Positions 45,189 through 55,256 of a stretch of 64,000 nucleotides of DNA are shown here, piece after piece. The notes beneath the pieces are model-generated. The model did not search any database and was not told where the DNA came from. It worked only from the letters and a program-made list of their open reading frames with translations. Position 1 is the stretch's first letter; each line of letters opens with the position of its first letter. The stretch spans positions 10,987,077 through 11,051,076 of the forward strand of contig JAJEKV010000039.1 of assembly GCA_021234155.1 (NCBI GenBank), in the 5' to 3' direction. A program made the position numbers and the translations under genes. The DNA is from Isoetes taiwanensis. Lineage: Eukaryota > Streptophyta > Lycopodiopsida > Isoetales > Isoetaceae.

Positions 45189-46722
45189 TTGTATTTCGGC
45201 AATCGTAGTTATACATATAAGAAATTTATCGCGGCGGCCTTCTTTGGGTTGTACATTGATAGCTTGGAGACGTGGATGCAGCACCATGGGGGAGCCGGGG
45301 TGCAATTATCTGATGCGACCTCTGTGAGCCAGTTACTATATGCGGATGATGTAGCTTTGCTAGCCCACACGGCCAGCAGTATGCAACAGCATTTGGATGC
45401 CCTCAGTGGGTTCTGTGGGGCAACAGGAATGACAGTGAACTTGCACAAAACTAAGCTCCTCGCGATCCTGTCCTCGCAACACCCTATCCCGGAGTTATAT
45501 TACAGGGGACAGGAAGTGGAGATGGTGCAGAGCTTCAAGTATTTGGGAATTGATTTCGCTACTAACATGCTGTGGGATGAGTGTGTGGAGAGGAGAGCCA
45601 GTGCAGGCTGGAAGGCTTTATATGCAGTGCAAAGTGTTGCCGGATAGATCTCTGTGAGTGGGCGAGGAGAGCACACCTGTTTAGGGCTTTGGTGAGCCGG
45701 TGCTGCTATATGGGGTGGAGGTTTGGGGCCCAAATTAGTTAGCAAAACACGTGGGATAGGTTGGAAAGGGTGCGTAAAGCTTTCTTGACATATAGCTTGG
45801 GAGTGAAGGACACCGCATCAGATCGATTTTGTTGTATGAGACGGGGTTCGCCTTTACGCGATTCGCTATCGCGCAGCATCTTACTTGCTTCCATAAGGTG
45901 GATGGGATGGATGAGCATCGCTTGCCCCCACAGCCGTCGCGGTTGTTAACGCAGGGCCCCGGCGGTTGAGGAGGGTATGGCACGAGCAATCGTAAGGGAT
46001 GGTTTAGGAGGTGGTCTATGGATTACCAACGGATGGTGGCACCGCGCATTCCGATGCGCAGAATGGGCAATTGGATGCGGGCTATGCCGCCACCCCGTGG
46101 GATGCCTCTACTCTTGCAAAGCCCAAGACAGAGCACTATCACTTTCAGATTAATCCCGCCTTGAACATGGACCCCATCGGTACTTGAAAGCACACATCTC
46201 GCGTGAAGAAACGGAGAGCTATTGCTGCCATAAGGACGGGTTCCCATTACCCGTGAATTGAAACAGTTGGGGGTGAATGGCGCACACGGGATCCCCTGTG
46301 GAGGAGAGGATATGTCGGTGTTGTGAGATGCGCGTGATAGAGGATGAGCACCATGCCCTCGGCCGGTGCCAAAGATATGCCCATGTCCGAAAGCGGTGCA
46401 CACCGATCTTAGATGCTCTGACACACCGCTACATCAGTTACTCGCATCACCTATGGTAGCGCGACTGGGAGCTTACATCCTGCAGATTTTGGCCGTCAGA
46501 CTTGCTCTTCGGGGGCATGGTATTTGAGAGCCTATTGTTAGGGTTTTTCCTCCCAAGTGGGGGTTTTTTCATCCCGGTAGTAGGGTTCTACTGTACAGTT
46601 ACATTGTTTGTTTTTGGTGTTGGGGTTTTTGGGTTTTTTGCCTGTTCTCTGCATGTACCGTCTCATAGGCCTCTGGCCTCCGTGGACGTTAAAATAAACT
46701 TCCTTCCTTCCTTCCTTCCTTC
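45189..46722 (+). mobile_element. LINE fragment: reverse transcriptase to 3' end with (CTTC)n tail
   Basis: The frame to 45647 reads AAAFFGLYIDSLETWMQHHG, SQLLYADDVALLAHTASSMQ (intact YADD catalytic motif), LHKTKLLAILSS and QSFKYLGIDF. Further on, with stops and frame changes, it reads RRASAGWKALYAVQSVAG and, near 46310, ICRCCEMRVIEDEHHALGRC, a Cys-His C-terminal motif typical of LINE ORF2 proteins. The 3' end (46671-46697, CTCTGGCCTCCGTGGACG) is followed by about six CTTC units. The N-terminal endonuclease and fingers are missing (5' truncated). The reverse transcriptase would copy the element RNA at a nicked target site. Confidence 0.82.
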
Positions 46723-47808
46723 TTTGGTTCCAAATCTGTGTGAATAGATCCGCTATTAATGTCCAATATTTGATTATGGTTCTTCGCTTAGTAATGAATT
46801 TGTGTTGGTTTGAAACATTACAAAATACGTTCCTAAGCATGCGACATTAAACCAATGATTTTTCATGATTTTCAACAAAGATCTTTTTTCATTAAGTACT
46901 ACAGTCTTTGTTTTAAATACGTTTGTTTCTAGCAACATTGTTCATACATGTTGCAACTGGCAATAGCATGGACGATTAAACCACAATAAAAAATTATCTG
47001 CAAATATCAGAAGTATCTACATTCTTGATTTGTGCTATGGACTTTGATTTACAACATTAATAAATGACACTATGATTACTGCCACACAAGGTACAATAGA
47101 AGCATTGGACATGGGTTTGTAAGCCAAAAAAATAAAAGGCAACACGAGAGTAAATGGAAGCAGAGATGTTAAAGAGGAGAGACTCATAACTCATGGGGCC
47201 TAAGCAGTTCTTATATATATATTTTTTTAACAAACAATAGAATTAATACATATACATCAAAAAATACATCATAGAAAAATGCATAGCTGTGCTCTCCGAC
47301 CGAATTCCGCACTGTAACTACAGAGCAAAACAAAGGGACAGCAGCATAAGGCAGTTTAGAATGAGAACAAAACGGCCCAGCTCTGTGATTACCTGGCCCA
47401 GCTCTGTGTTTAAATGCAGTTTGAACAATTTTGATACCCGAATCCATCGCTCAGACCCCTATTTTTGCAAAACCATTACCTGTTATGTCGGCCGCCTAGC
47501 TCCCTGCTAGGAAGTATGGACATTTTTTACTGCCCCAGTCCAGCTGGACAGGATATTGGACAACCATGTGCAAACAGATAATAAGCCAAGAAAGAATCCA
47601 AAGCAGCTTACTACAACCTTGTTCCGATTCAATCACTTGATACTACATTTAAGTTGATGCATTAATGGAAATCTCTGATAAGATTCGGTATCTAAGCCAG
47701 CACAATGCTACTGTTGTTTGAAGATTTGGCAAGTCCATTCATATTGAATTTAAAAGATTCCTGTGTTTCATCTAGTACATAGTGCTTTATGCAAGATCCA
47801 CATTGCAG
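46723..47808. other. No gene seen
   Basis: AT-rich, without coding motifs, apart from the possible upstream intron of the glycosyltransferase pseudogene near 47800. Confidence 0.4.
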
Positions 47809-48545
47809 GCAAAAACTGCTGGCCAAAGGGTGCAATATTTACGAAGAGAAAAGGTAAGTACATATTTAACTATAGTTCAATTCATTCCTGATCTATCATG
47901 TCCTACACTATTCTACATTACAAACAAGTTTTTCCATAATGAATCACTGCCTCCTAATCTATTATATTCTATATCACAAACGAGTTTTTTTGTATACTTA
48001 CAGAGATGAATGTGCGCCTTGCAGATTCCAGGAGTTCCACATAACTTCAAATGTGGAAATCTCAACTATGGGCTTGCGCACTCAGATGCAGAATTTGTAG
48101 TTATGATGGACGCTGATATGATCCTTCACCTTTCCTTTTTGCAAATCCTTTTGCCATATATTGTCTACAGTCTGCATGTTTCCTTTGTTCAAATTCCTCA
48201 AACATTTTACAATCTTCCTGCAGGAGACCCACTGAATGATGCCTGTATTTTTGGGTACGACAGAGTCGTGGTTCACAGGAATAACCTAAACTGTGCTCCA
48301 TGCATAGGAACATGGGCCATATTCCGGTGAAAAAAATTAGACGAAATTGGAGGATTCTAGCCCCAGTCCATTATAGAAGACACCATGACCTCTTACCCTC
48401 TGTTTAACACCGGATTTACATCTGTCTACCTTAATAGAAAGCTTCAAATAGGTCTAACACCTTGGACCTTTGAGGGCTAAAGCAACGACTTTTAGAGTAG
48501 TAGATCCGAGCAGCAGAACTGGGGCAGAGCAATCACCATCTTGGG
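47809..48545 (+). pseudogene. BcsA-like family 2 glycosyltransferase (cellulose-synthase type), with in-frame stops
   Basis: Exon 47809-47853 (AKTAGQRVQYLRREK) splices in phase to one starting at 48025: VPHNFKCGNLNYGLAHSDAE, then FVVMMDADMI with the second catalytic Asp motif (DxD), VSFVQIPQTFYNLPAGDPLN and VVVHRNN. After GTWAIFR a TGA (48329-48331) and later a TAG interrupt the frame. The family order continues: KLDEIGGF, SIIEDTMTSYPLFNTGF (the TED-type base motif), SVYLNRKLQIGLTPW and EQQNWGRAITIL, a degraded QxxRW acceptor-binding motif in which Arg is Asn. Family members move sugar from UDP-glucose onto a growing glucan in the plasma membrane. The organisation resembles bacterial-type BcsA (no plant-specific zinc finger or inserts visible). 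Only the catalytic core survives, without membrane spans. Confidence 0.78.
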
Positions 48546-49271
48546 ACGACATGCACATAAAAATTTGAATGCGGCCACTTACTCGCCCCTCGTGCTAGTC
48601 AGCTGTAGCTTGCTGTGGTTGGCCGGATCCTTGGGCGTATAGTGCAGGGATAGGGGAGGGCTTGCAGAGCAAGAAGTGCAAATGAAAAGTGAGAAGTGCA
48701 ACACGTGCAGCTCGAGAGCCAGTTTCAAAGAAAATACGTCAAACAAAATATCGAGAACAGAAAATGAAAATGCATTATATAAGAGTGATATATGCACATG
48801 TACATAGGGAGCATGAACTACATATACATATATCTGGGTTGTCAAGTCGAAGAGATGCAAAAATGTATTCTATTATAAGAGATTTCTTACCTTTGTTTTT
48901 TAAGAATCCATCCAGTGCACCAAATAGAATATTTCTTTAGCGTTGATTTGAGACATGATATGCCCACAATCCAATCGCAAACACAAAACCCTTTACATTC
49001 GCATTGAAAATTTATGTTTCTCTGATGAAACATAGAAACACTATGTTTTCTAATTTATAGACACCGAAACAAAGGCATAAACAGGAGTTAGAATGAAGCA
49101 TGCACATCAATGGATGAAGTTATTAAGTAACTCGTATAGTTAATATGGAATGTTCCATTCCAAAAGTCTTATAATGAAGACAAGATCAACGACGGTTGGA
49201 TGCACGACATTTTGCATTATGTATCTGGATGTTCATTGTGCTAAAAGGTTGTAGCCACGTCTAAAAATATT
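48546..49271. other. No gene; partial third copy of a dispersed repeat
   Basis: CACATGTACATAGGGAGCATGAACTA-like sequence at about 48790-48815 matches the end of the repeat at 50.35 kb (GTATACAGGGAGCATGAAC). A GGCCGGATCC stretch at 48620 may belong to the same repeat. No coding motif. Confidence 0.35.
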
Positions 49272-49333
49272 AAGAATAGATAGATAGATACGATTTTTAA
49301 CGGCCACGAAGACCAATTGGCTGTTGGACCCAA
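49272..49333 (-). mobile_element. LINE-like 3' end with (TATC)n tail (copy 3)
   Basis: The minus strand reads GGGTCCAACAGCCAATTGGT, CTTCGTGGCCGTTAAAAA and then CG(TATC)n. It is the same end as at 26.3, 46.7, 50.0, 61.0 and 63.7 kb. Confidence 0.65.
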
Positions 49334-49796
49334 ACAACAGAAGAGGCGTGGACACCCAAAATTGCAAAAAACTAATAACATACGAAGATAATGCTAATGA
49401 TGATATGGTGCTACAAATTTTGTAGACATAGCCAGTCCAAGGTTTGGAAGGCCATTGATCTAGAATAATTGTTGTGCCTCCCCAATAAACTATTTCTTAT
49501 GCTGACGCTTACCTCACTTTGCAAAGTTCGTTCCTATGCTTGCACAACTGAATAGGAGAAAGATCCTCTTGAACTGAGAAGTTAGTGCCTTTAAAGTGGT
49601 GAGAAGAAGAGGAGAATGAAATTAATGATAAAAGAAAAAAAATCGTTGGAAAGAGGAATTTATTATTTGTTTAGAGGTCATGGTTTGGAGTGGCAACATG
49701 CACAACAAAACAAACATTCTTCATTGTGGCATGTGGGCCCATATAGATCAATGGTACGGGGTAACCATTCTACATCTTGTTCTCCATGGTCAAATT

Positions 49797-50340
49797 AAAA
49801 ACAATAGGACATTGATTTATGAGTCCTCATCTAGTTTCCATAAGTTCGGAAGGGGTAATTTTTACTAGTAGCAGTTTCCGCGTAAATAACCTACTAAAAA
49901 TGCCGAAATAGCAGGGCGACAGAAGTTTTATGTGTAAATAACCTGATAAAAATGCCAAAATAGCAGAGCGATAGTTTTTTCCTGGAAAGGAAGATATTTT
50001 TTACTATATGCCAATTGGTTTGCGCGGACGATTAAAATCAATTCAGTTCAATTCAATTCAATTCAATTCATCCAAATAACTAGCTTAGCTAGATCTGTCA
50101 TGTCCTCATGTTGCAGTGATGGACAGGACGGATGTGGCGATATTCAAGCAACCAGCCGGATCATTCAAGCAACCGGCCAGATCCAGTTGAGCGGGCGAGA
50201 TGTGGCCAGTTACACGTTTCAGAGTAAAAATTTTAACCTTCGACCTTTGAAACCTTTGAAAAGGTTAACCTTTGAAAAGGAGCAAAATTTTTAACCTTCG
50301 AAAAGGTATATTCGTAGTTTGGAAATCGTATTTATACACA
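49797..50340 (+). repeat. Dispersed repeat, copy B (pair of 44939-45188), with insertions
   Basis: Same order of words as copy A. Two extra pieces interrupt it: a segment with a 53-bp tandem duplication (GTAAATAACCTRMTAAAAATG, about 49880-49980) and the short LINE 3' end at 50011-50070. Copy A lacks both, so it acts as the empty site. Confidence 0.6.
50011..50070 (+). mobile_element. Severely 5'-truncated LINE 3' end with (TTCAA)n tail (copy 4)
   Basis: CCAATTGGTTTGCGCGGACG, ATTAAAA, then about six TTCAA units up to 50070. The copy-A repeat at 45.0 kb reads straight from ...TTGCCA to TCCAAACAACTAG without it. That supports a real insertion of about 55 bp. Confidence 0.65.
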
Positions 50341-50499
50341 CATACGCACACGTATACAGGGAGCATGAACCGCAGATATGGGATTTACGCCGTCGGGAAC
50401 ATGCATGGCGGCTGGCTATGGCGGCCGGATATTTGCGAACCCATGTGTGGTATAGCTGGCCGGAGAACTGTTTTTTACTATTAACTGCTGCCTTTTACG

Positions 50500-51210
50500 C
50501 ACTTATTTAGACCCTTGCTCTGTTAACCCCTCCATTGCCTCGCTTTCTGTTTTCTTCTGTGTTCCTGCCTGCGCTCGCCTCGCCCCAAGATCCTGGTGAC
50601 AAGGTAAGCTCTGTTTCTACTTACCCATTGGCTCCCTCGTTAACCAATCTTGTTCCTTCTGCATGATCTTTCCTTGGGATGAAGGGTTTGCTTAAGAGAT
50701 AGATCTTGTGGGCTCATAATTCGTGGCCTTTTTCTCCTTTTTCTTCCATTCTTATAGCAAACGTCTTTACTATGCATAGAAGCTGCAATGCTTTAAACTC
50801 TTAACGTCTTTCTGGGTTTCCTTGATTTTTCATACAATGCTGTAGTCCCAAGCTTTTCCTTTTTAAGGGGAGATGTCCGCATAGATTCACGCTGACTTCA
50901 AAAGCAGTTGTTGCTTAATCTGTTGACTTAGCTAATCAACATGATTAGTAATTCTGTGCAGCCTTTCCAATGAGTATATGTTACCAGGTGCAGCTATTGC
51001 ATTGTGTGGAGTCATTGCATGCATGTTATGCCATGCCATGCATGAAGCGTGGTGCAGCATGTTCTTGTAATCTGGCTTTCATGCTAGATGCTAGTCGCTA
51101 TATGTCAGCATTGTTTGTTATGTTGATCTTGAATGCTAAAGTGGATACTGGATTATTTTTTTCAGTTTTATCACATAATTCTAAAGTTTCAAGTGCAGGC
51201 TCAGCACATA
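50500..51210 (+). other. Probable 5' UTR and 5' UTR intron of the desaturase gene
   Basis: A C/T-rich leader ends at 50603 (CAAG|GTAAGC) and the intron runs to 51198 (GTGCAG), 12 bases before the start codon. Both borders are canonical. The transcription start is not certain; the leader probably begins near 50500, after the repeat. Confidence 0.6.
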
Positions 51211-52751
51211 ATGGCGGTAGTAGCTGTTTCTGGATCCCTTGCGCTCTCTTATGGATCAACAAGGCCAGTTCACAAGGCAGATGTTCCTTCGGTGTGTTTG
51301 GTTGGCATGCACTTGAAGCAAAACCAAGCAGCATGTTCAATCGGGCGTAGATCATGCAGGACTGTAGTCATGGCAGCAGTTTCCACTGGAACCCCACAGG
51401 GCAAGTAAGTTGTAACAACAGATATTTCCTATGATGCATAATGCATTTTCAAGGGTAATAATGATTGGCTTTCAGCTCATTATTATGCCTAAATTGGTCT
51501 GAATTCTTTGCAGGGTCTCAAGGATTGGTCTGGAAACCCCTCAAGATAAGCGATCCCAGCTTACACATAGTTTGCCCCCAGAGAAGAGGGAGATGTTCAA
51601 ATCACTAGAAAGTTGGGCTGAGGAAAACATTCTGCCTTTTTTGAAGCCTGTTGAGAAATGCTGGCAACCCCAGGATTACCTTCCAGACTCGTCTTCTGAA
51701 GGCTTTTATGACCAGATCAAGGAGTTGAGGGAGAGGGCTGCTTGTCTTCCAGATGACTACCTTGTCTGTTTAGTGGGTGACATGATTACTGAAGAAGCCC
51801 TTCCTACGTATTTGACAATGCTTAACACATTAGATGGAACGAGGGATGAGACTGGTGCAAGTTCTTCTTCTTGGGCACGCTGGGGCCGAGCTTGGACTGC
51901 AGAGGAGAATAGGCATGGGGACATATTGAACAGATATCTATATTTAACTGGGCGTGTTGACATGAAACAGATTGAGAAGACTATCCAATATCTGATTTCA
52001 TCTGGGATGGTACGTGAATGAAAGTTCTATAATTGCTAGATTGTATCCATGCCAAGAAATTTCTGTTTGGTTCGTTCTTATTTTAGATGAATTATGTAGA
52101 AGTCAGAATTAAGCAGAGTAGGTGCTATACTTGAATGTGTTTATGATACTGGACAATAAAAATTGGCATTTCTTTCTTTTGCAGGATCCTCAAACAGAGA
52201 ACAATCCTTATTTGGGATTCATATATACCTCCTTTCAGGAGAGAGCTACTGCAATATCCCATGGTAATACTGCCCGCCATGCTAAGGAGCTTGGTGATGC
52301 TAAGCTAGCCACCATCTGTGGTCTTGTTGCAGCTGATGAAAAGCGACATGAAAATGCATATAGTAAGATAGTGGAGAAGCTTTATGAGGTTGATCCCAAT
52401 GGTGCCATGCTTGCATTGGAGAACATGATGAAGAAAAAGATTTCCATGCCTGCACATTTGATGTTTGATGGGCAGAATGAGAACCTTTTCACAAATTTCT
52501 CCTTAGTTGCCCAAAGGCTTGGCGTATACACTGCCAAGGACTATGCAAACATTCTGGAGCACTTGGTGAAAAGATGGAACCTTGAAACCATGGTTGGACT
52601 CTCTAGCGAGGCACAAGCAGCACAGGAGTATGTATGTGGCCTTCCATCCAGGTTCAGAAAATTAGAAGAACGTGCTCAAGCCAAAGCCAAAAAGGGGCCC
52701 AAGACTGGTCCTTTCAGCTGGATATTCAATCGGGAGGTTGCTTTACTATAA
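51211..52751 (+). CDS. SAD: Stearoyl-[acyl-carrier-protein] 9-desaturase, chloroplast
   Basis: A soluble di-iron enzyme of the plastid stroma. It introduces the delta-9 double bond into stearoyl-ACP using ferredoxin and O2, giving oleoyl-ACP. Exons 51211-51404, 51514-52009 and 52185-52751 join in phase to 1257 nt (418 aa). The first 60 or so residues are a transit peptide ([16 protein letters not shown], few acidic residues). The mature part starts near [16 protein letters not shown]. Di-iron ligands are visible in [12 protein letters not shown] (Glu), [10 protein letters not shown] (Glu and His), [20 protein letters not shown] (Glu) and DEKRHENA (Glu and His). The C-terminus [20 protein letters not shown] and onward to the stop is family-typical. 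No damage. A polyadenylation signal (AATAAA) lies at 52862. FAB2/SSI2 is the Arabidopsis homologue; exact paralogy among SAD copies cannot be set from this window. Confidence 0.96.
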
Positions 52752-52861
52752 GCGCAGGATATGTCGGGACTTAAAAAAGGTCCTTTTTTGGTTGAGATCA
52801 TATAATTTTGTAGAAGCCCTATATACTTAGCAACGGAAGGGCATGATAAAAGGAGTTTGAT

Positions 52862-52867
52862 AATAAA
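52862..52867 (+). terminator. Polyadenylation signal of the desaturase gene
   Basis: AATAAA, 111 bases after the stop codon, followed by T/G-rich sequence. Confidence 0.6.
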
Positions 52868-52949
52868 GCGTTTTGATTTCTGTATGCGATTCATATTCTG
52901 TAGATTAATGTTCTGTAGATTATTGTTCTTGTGGTTCAGGTTCATTTTG

Positions 52950-53828
52950 CTTTATCGTTTTAACCAATGCCACTATCCAATCTGTATGATCGTTCTGTAA
53001 TCTATTTTAATGTTTGAATCAAACCGGTGATCTATTAAACTCCAAACAGGTGATCTATTTAGATTTGACTTCCTTTATAATAATCGGACGCTTTAGGTCG
53101 TAAAGGTTAGTAGAGGGCTTGCTTCAAGATGTTCAGCTTGCTTTACGATGTCCAACTTGAATGTGAGCGGAGATTTGAGCTTTGATTAGAGCTTGCCGCC
53201 TTTATATATGCAAAATATAAAGGAAGGAAAACAAGCAAATTGTCTGGTCGGACAACCAAACACTATTTAATCTCCCCTTAAACAATCCAAAGTGAGGTGA
53301 GTTGAATAAACAAAGTAGATGTTATGTGAGAGTTGGCCCCATGGCATATTGGATATAGGGAACATCAATATAGTTTGGTCCCATGGCATGCTAGATAGAA
53401 CATCAATATAGTTTGAATATCAAACACCATTTGGTAGCTAGAATAACCATCCATGAAATGAATAGATTTGATTGTAATAGCTCATGATTTAACATGGAAT
53501 GCGACCACATTGTAATCCAAAGAAAATAAATTGGAACAAAATTTAGTGAAATAATGTGCAAGACAAGTTATCGGCAATATAAATTGGAATAGAATTTAAT
53601 CAAATAGTCTGCAGGGCAAGTTATCAGGGAGAGCAGGTTGAATATCTAAGATTAGTATTCCTAAGAATAAGCTAGAAAACAAGGAAGGAGCTGCAGTAGA
53701 ATAGGTAGTTGGAATTGATAATAAGAAGAATAGTTAAAATACATATATTGCATCCAAGAGATGCAACTCTCTATTAGATGCGACCCTAATGGATCCAGGT
53801 AGACTAGTATGCTAATCATACATCTAAT
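52950..53828. other. No gene seen
   Basis: AT-rich intergenic sequence with minor local repeats (ATCAATATAGTTTG at about 53366 and 53403). Confidence 0.4.
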
Positions 53829-54004
53829 ACTCCCCCACTGGATCTATCTTCAGTTCAAAGAATTGTATCTTCAGTTTAGTTTATCGTGATCATGCTAAAA
53901 CTTTGCTCGAGCAATAACACTCCCCCACTGGATCTATCTTCAGTTCAAGGAATTGTATCTTCAGTTTAGTTTAGTGTGATCATGCTAAAACTTTGCTCAA
54001 GCAA
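53829..54004. repeat. Tandem duplication, about 90 bp x 2
   Basis: Each unit begins ACTCCCCCACTGGATCTATC and ends AAACTTTGCTCRAGCAA. The two differ at a few sites. Confidence 0.88.
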
Positions 54005-54185
54005 GGGACTTGTTTTTGGGTTGCCCCTAGGGGGGCAAGCCCTTGTTTATGTGGGTTTATGGCATATTCTTGGTTTATGCCAGTACATGCCCAGAATATT
54101 CTAATGACTGCTAAAAACTTGCTATAGGGTGTAAACTAGCGGTGGCCGCTGTTGATGCGCAGCCACTTTGGAAACTGGCTAACCG
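54005..54185 (+). repeat. Dispersed repeat, copy B (pair of 32209-32410)
   Basis: TTTTTGGGTTGCCCCTAGGG, CCCTTGTTTATGTGGGTTTA, then GTGTAAACTAGCGGTGGC and AAACTGGC. The order matches copy A. It ends just before the UTP14-like duplicate. Confidence 0.6.
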
Positions 54186-54218
54186 GTTTTTCTTGCTATT
54201 TCTTCTGGAGCTCCAGCG

Positions 54219-54470
54219 AGCATGAAGTTAAAATAGCAGGTAAAAGATCAAGGAAGAAGGCTAAGAAGACTAAGCTTGGTCATAACTCAAATGCTAGTAA
54301 TGGTCATGAAAGCATCAGAAGCGATGCCATAAATAATGTTGATCATGCTTTGGTTAGAGGGCTGCCAACGGAAATCCAGCAAGCCAGGCATACCCATGAA
54401 ATAAATGGGGATGCCATGCCATTCAATAATGATGGCCTTGTGGATGCTGGTGAAAATGATGAAAATTTTG
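54219..54470 (+). pseudogene. UTP14-like gene, duplicated piece (copy 1)
   Basis: Reads EHEVKIAGKRSRKKAKKTKL, then GHNSNASNGHESIRSDAINN and RGLPTEIQQARHTHEINGDA. It is nearly identical to 55513-55574 joined to 55938-56129, but without the insertion found there. At its left end it abuts a dispersed repeat and at its right end it leaves the UTP14 sequence abruptly. It is an isolated partial duplicate. Confidence 0.75.
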
Positions 54471-55256
54471 CCTTGTTAAGAATGCCATGGTCAGGTAAAC
54501 TTTGGAAACTCTGCTATTGATTGGAATGTTGCATATTTATGCTTTAGGCAATTGTATACAAGAAATGTGAAAATAGAATCAGCAAATTGCTGCTACCATG
54601 ATAGGCACGTGATTCGCTGTTCAGGGAAAGGTAATAGGGCGCTTTGACAAAAGCTATGTGGATGTCTACTTCTTAGAAATCTGTATGGTTTGCATAAATT
54701 TTAAGCTGTTTGAATGGCAAAGTGATATTCATGCAATTTGGTTACAGTAGACTAGGAAGCTTAGGCAGAAATAGCTGATTGATGTTTTGAATGTTTAGAT
54801 TCCCCTTCATTTCTTCATGATGGAAAGGACTTGGTTCTATGACAAAGCTGCACCTCTGTTAGTTCTTTTGGATGGATCACAAAATTAAGTGCCGCTGTTG
54901 TACCTAAAGCTGAAAGGGCTTGAGAACAACTGTTTTATATTTTATCATAGGAGTATGAGCATTAATTCCCCTTCAATTGAAGACTTGGTTCTAGTCCTTT
55001 TGGATGGATCACGAAATTAAGTGCTGCTAGATTACCTAAGGCTGAGAGGGTGACAACATATGTTTTTCAAATTTCTTAGTCATTACATGGTAGCTGCATG
55101 TTATAATTATTAGGAATATGAATATGTAAATGTCTACAAAACATATTATATGATGCTTGCACCTCTAACTTATTGACTAAGACACATTTTTCTCATCCTG
55201 CTGCCAGTCTCTCTTATTTACTTTCTCATGGGTAGTCTTTGTGGTTGTTATTGCAG

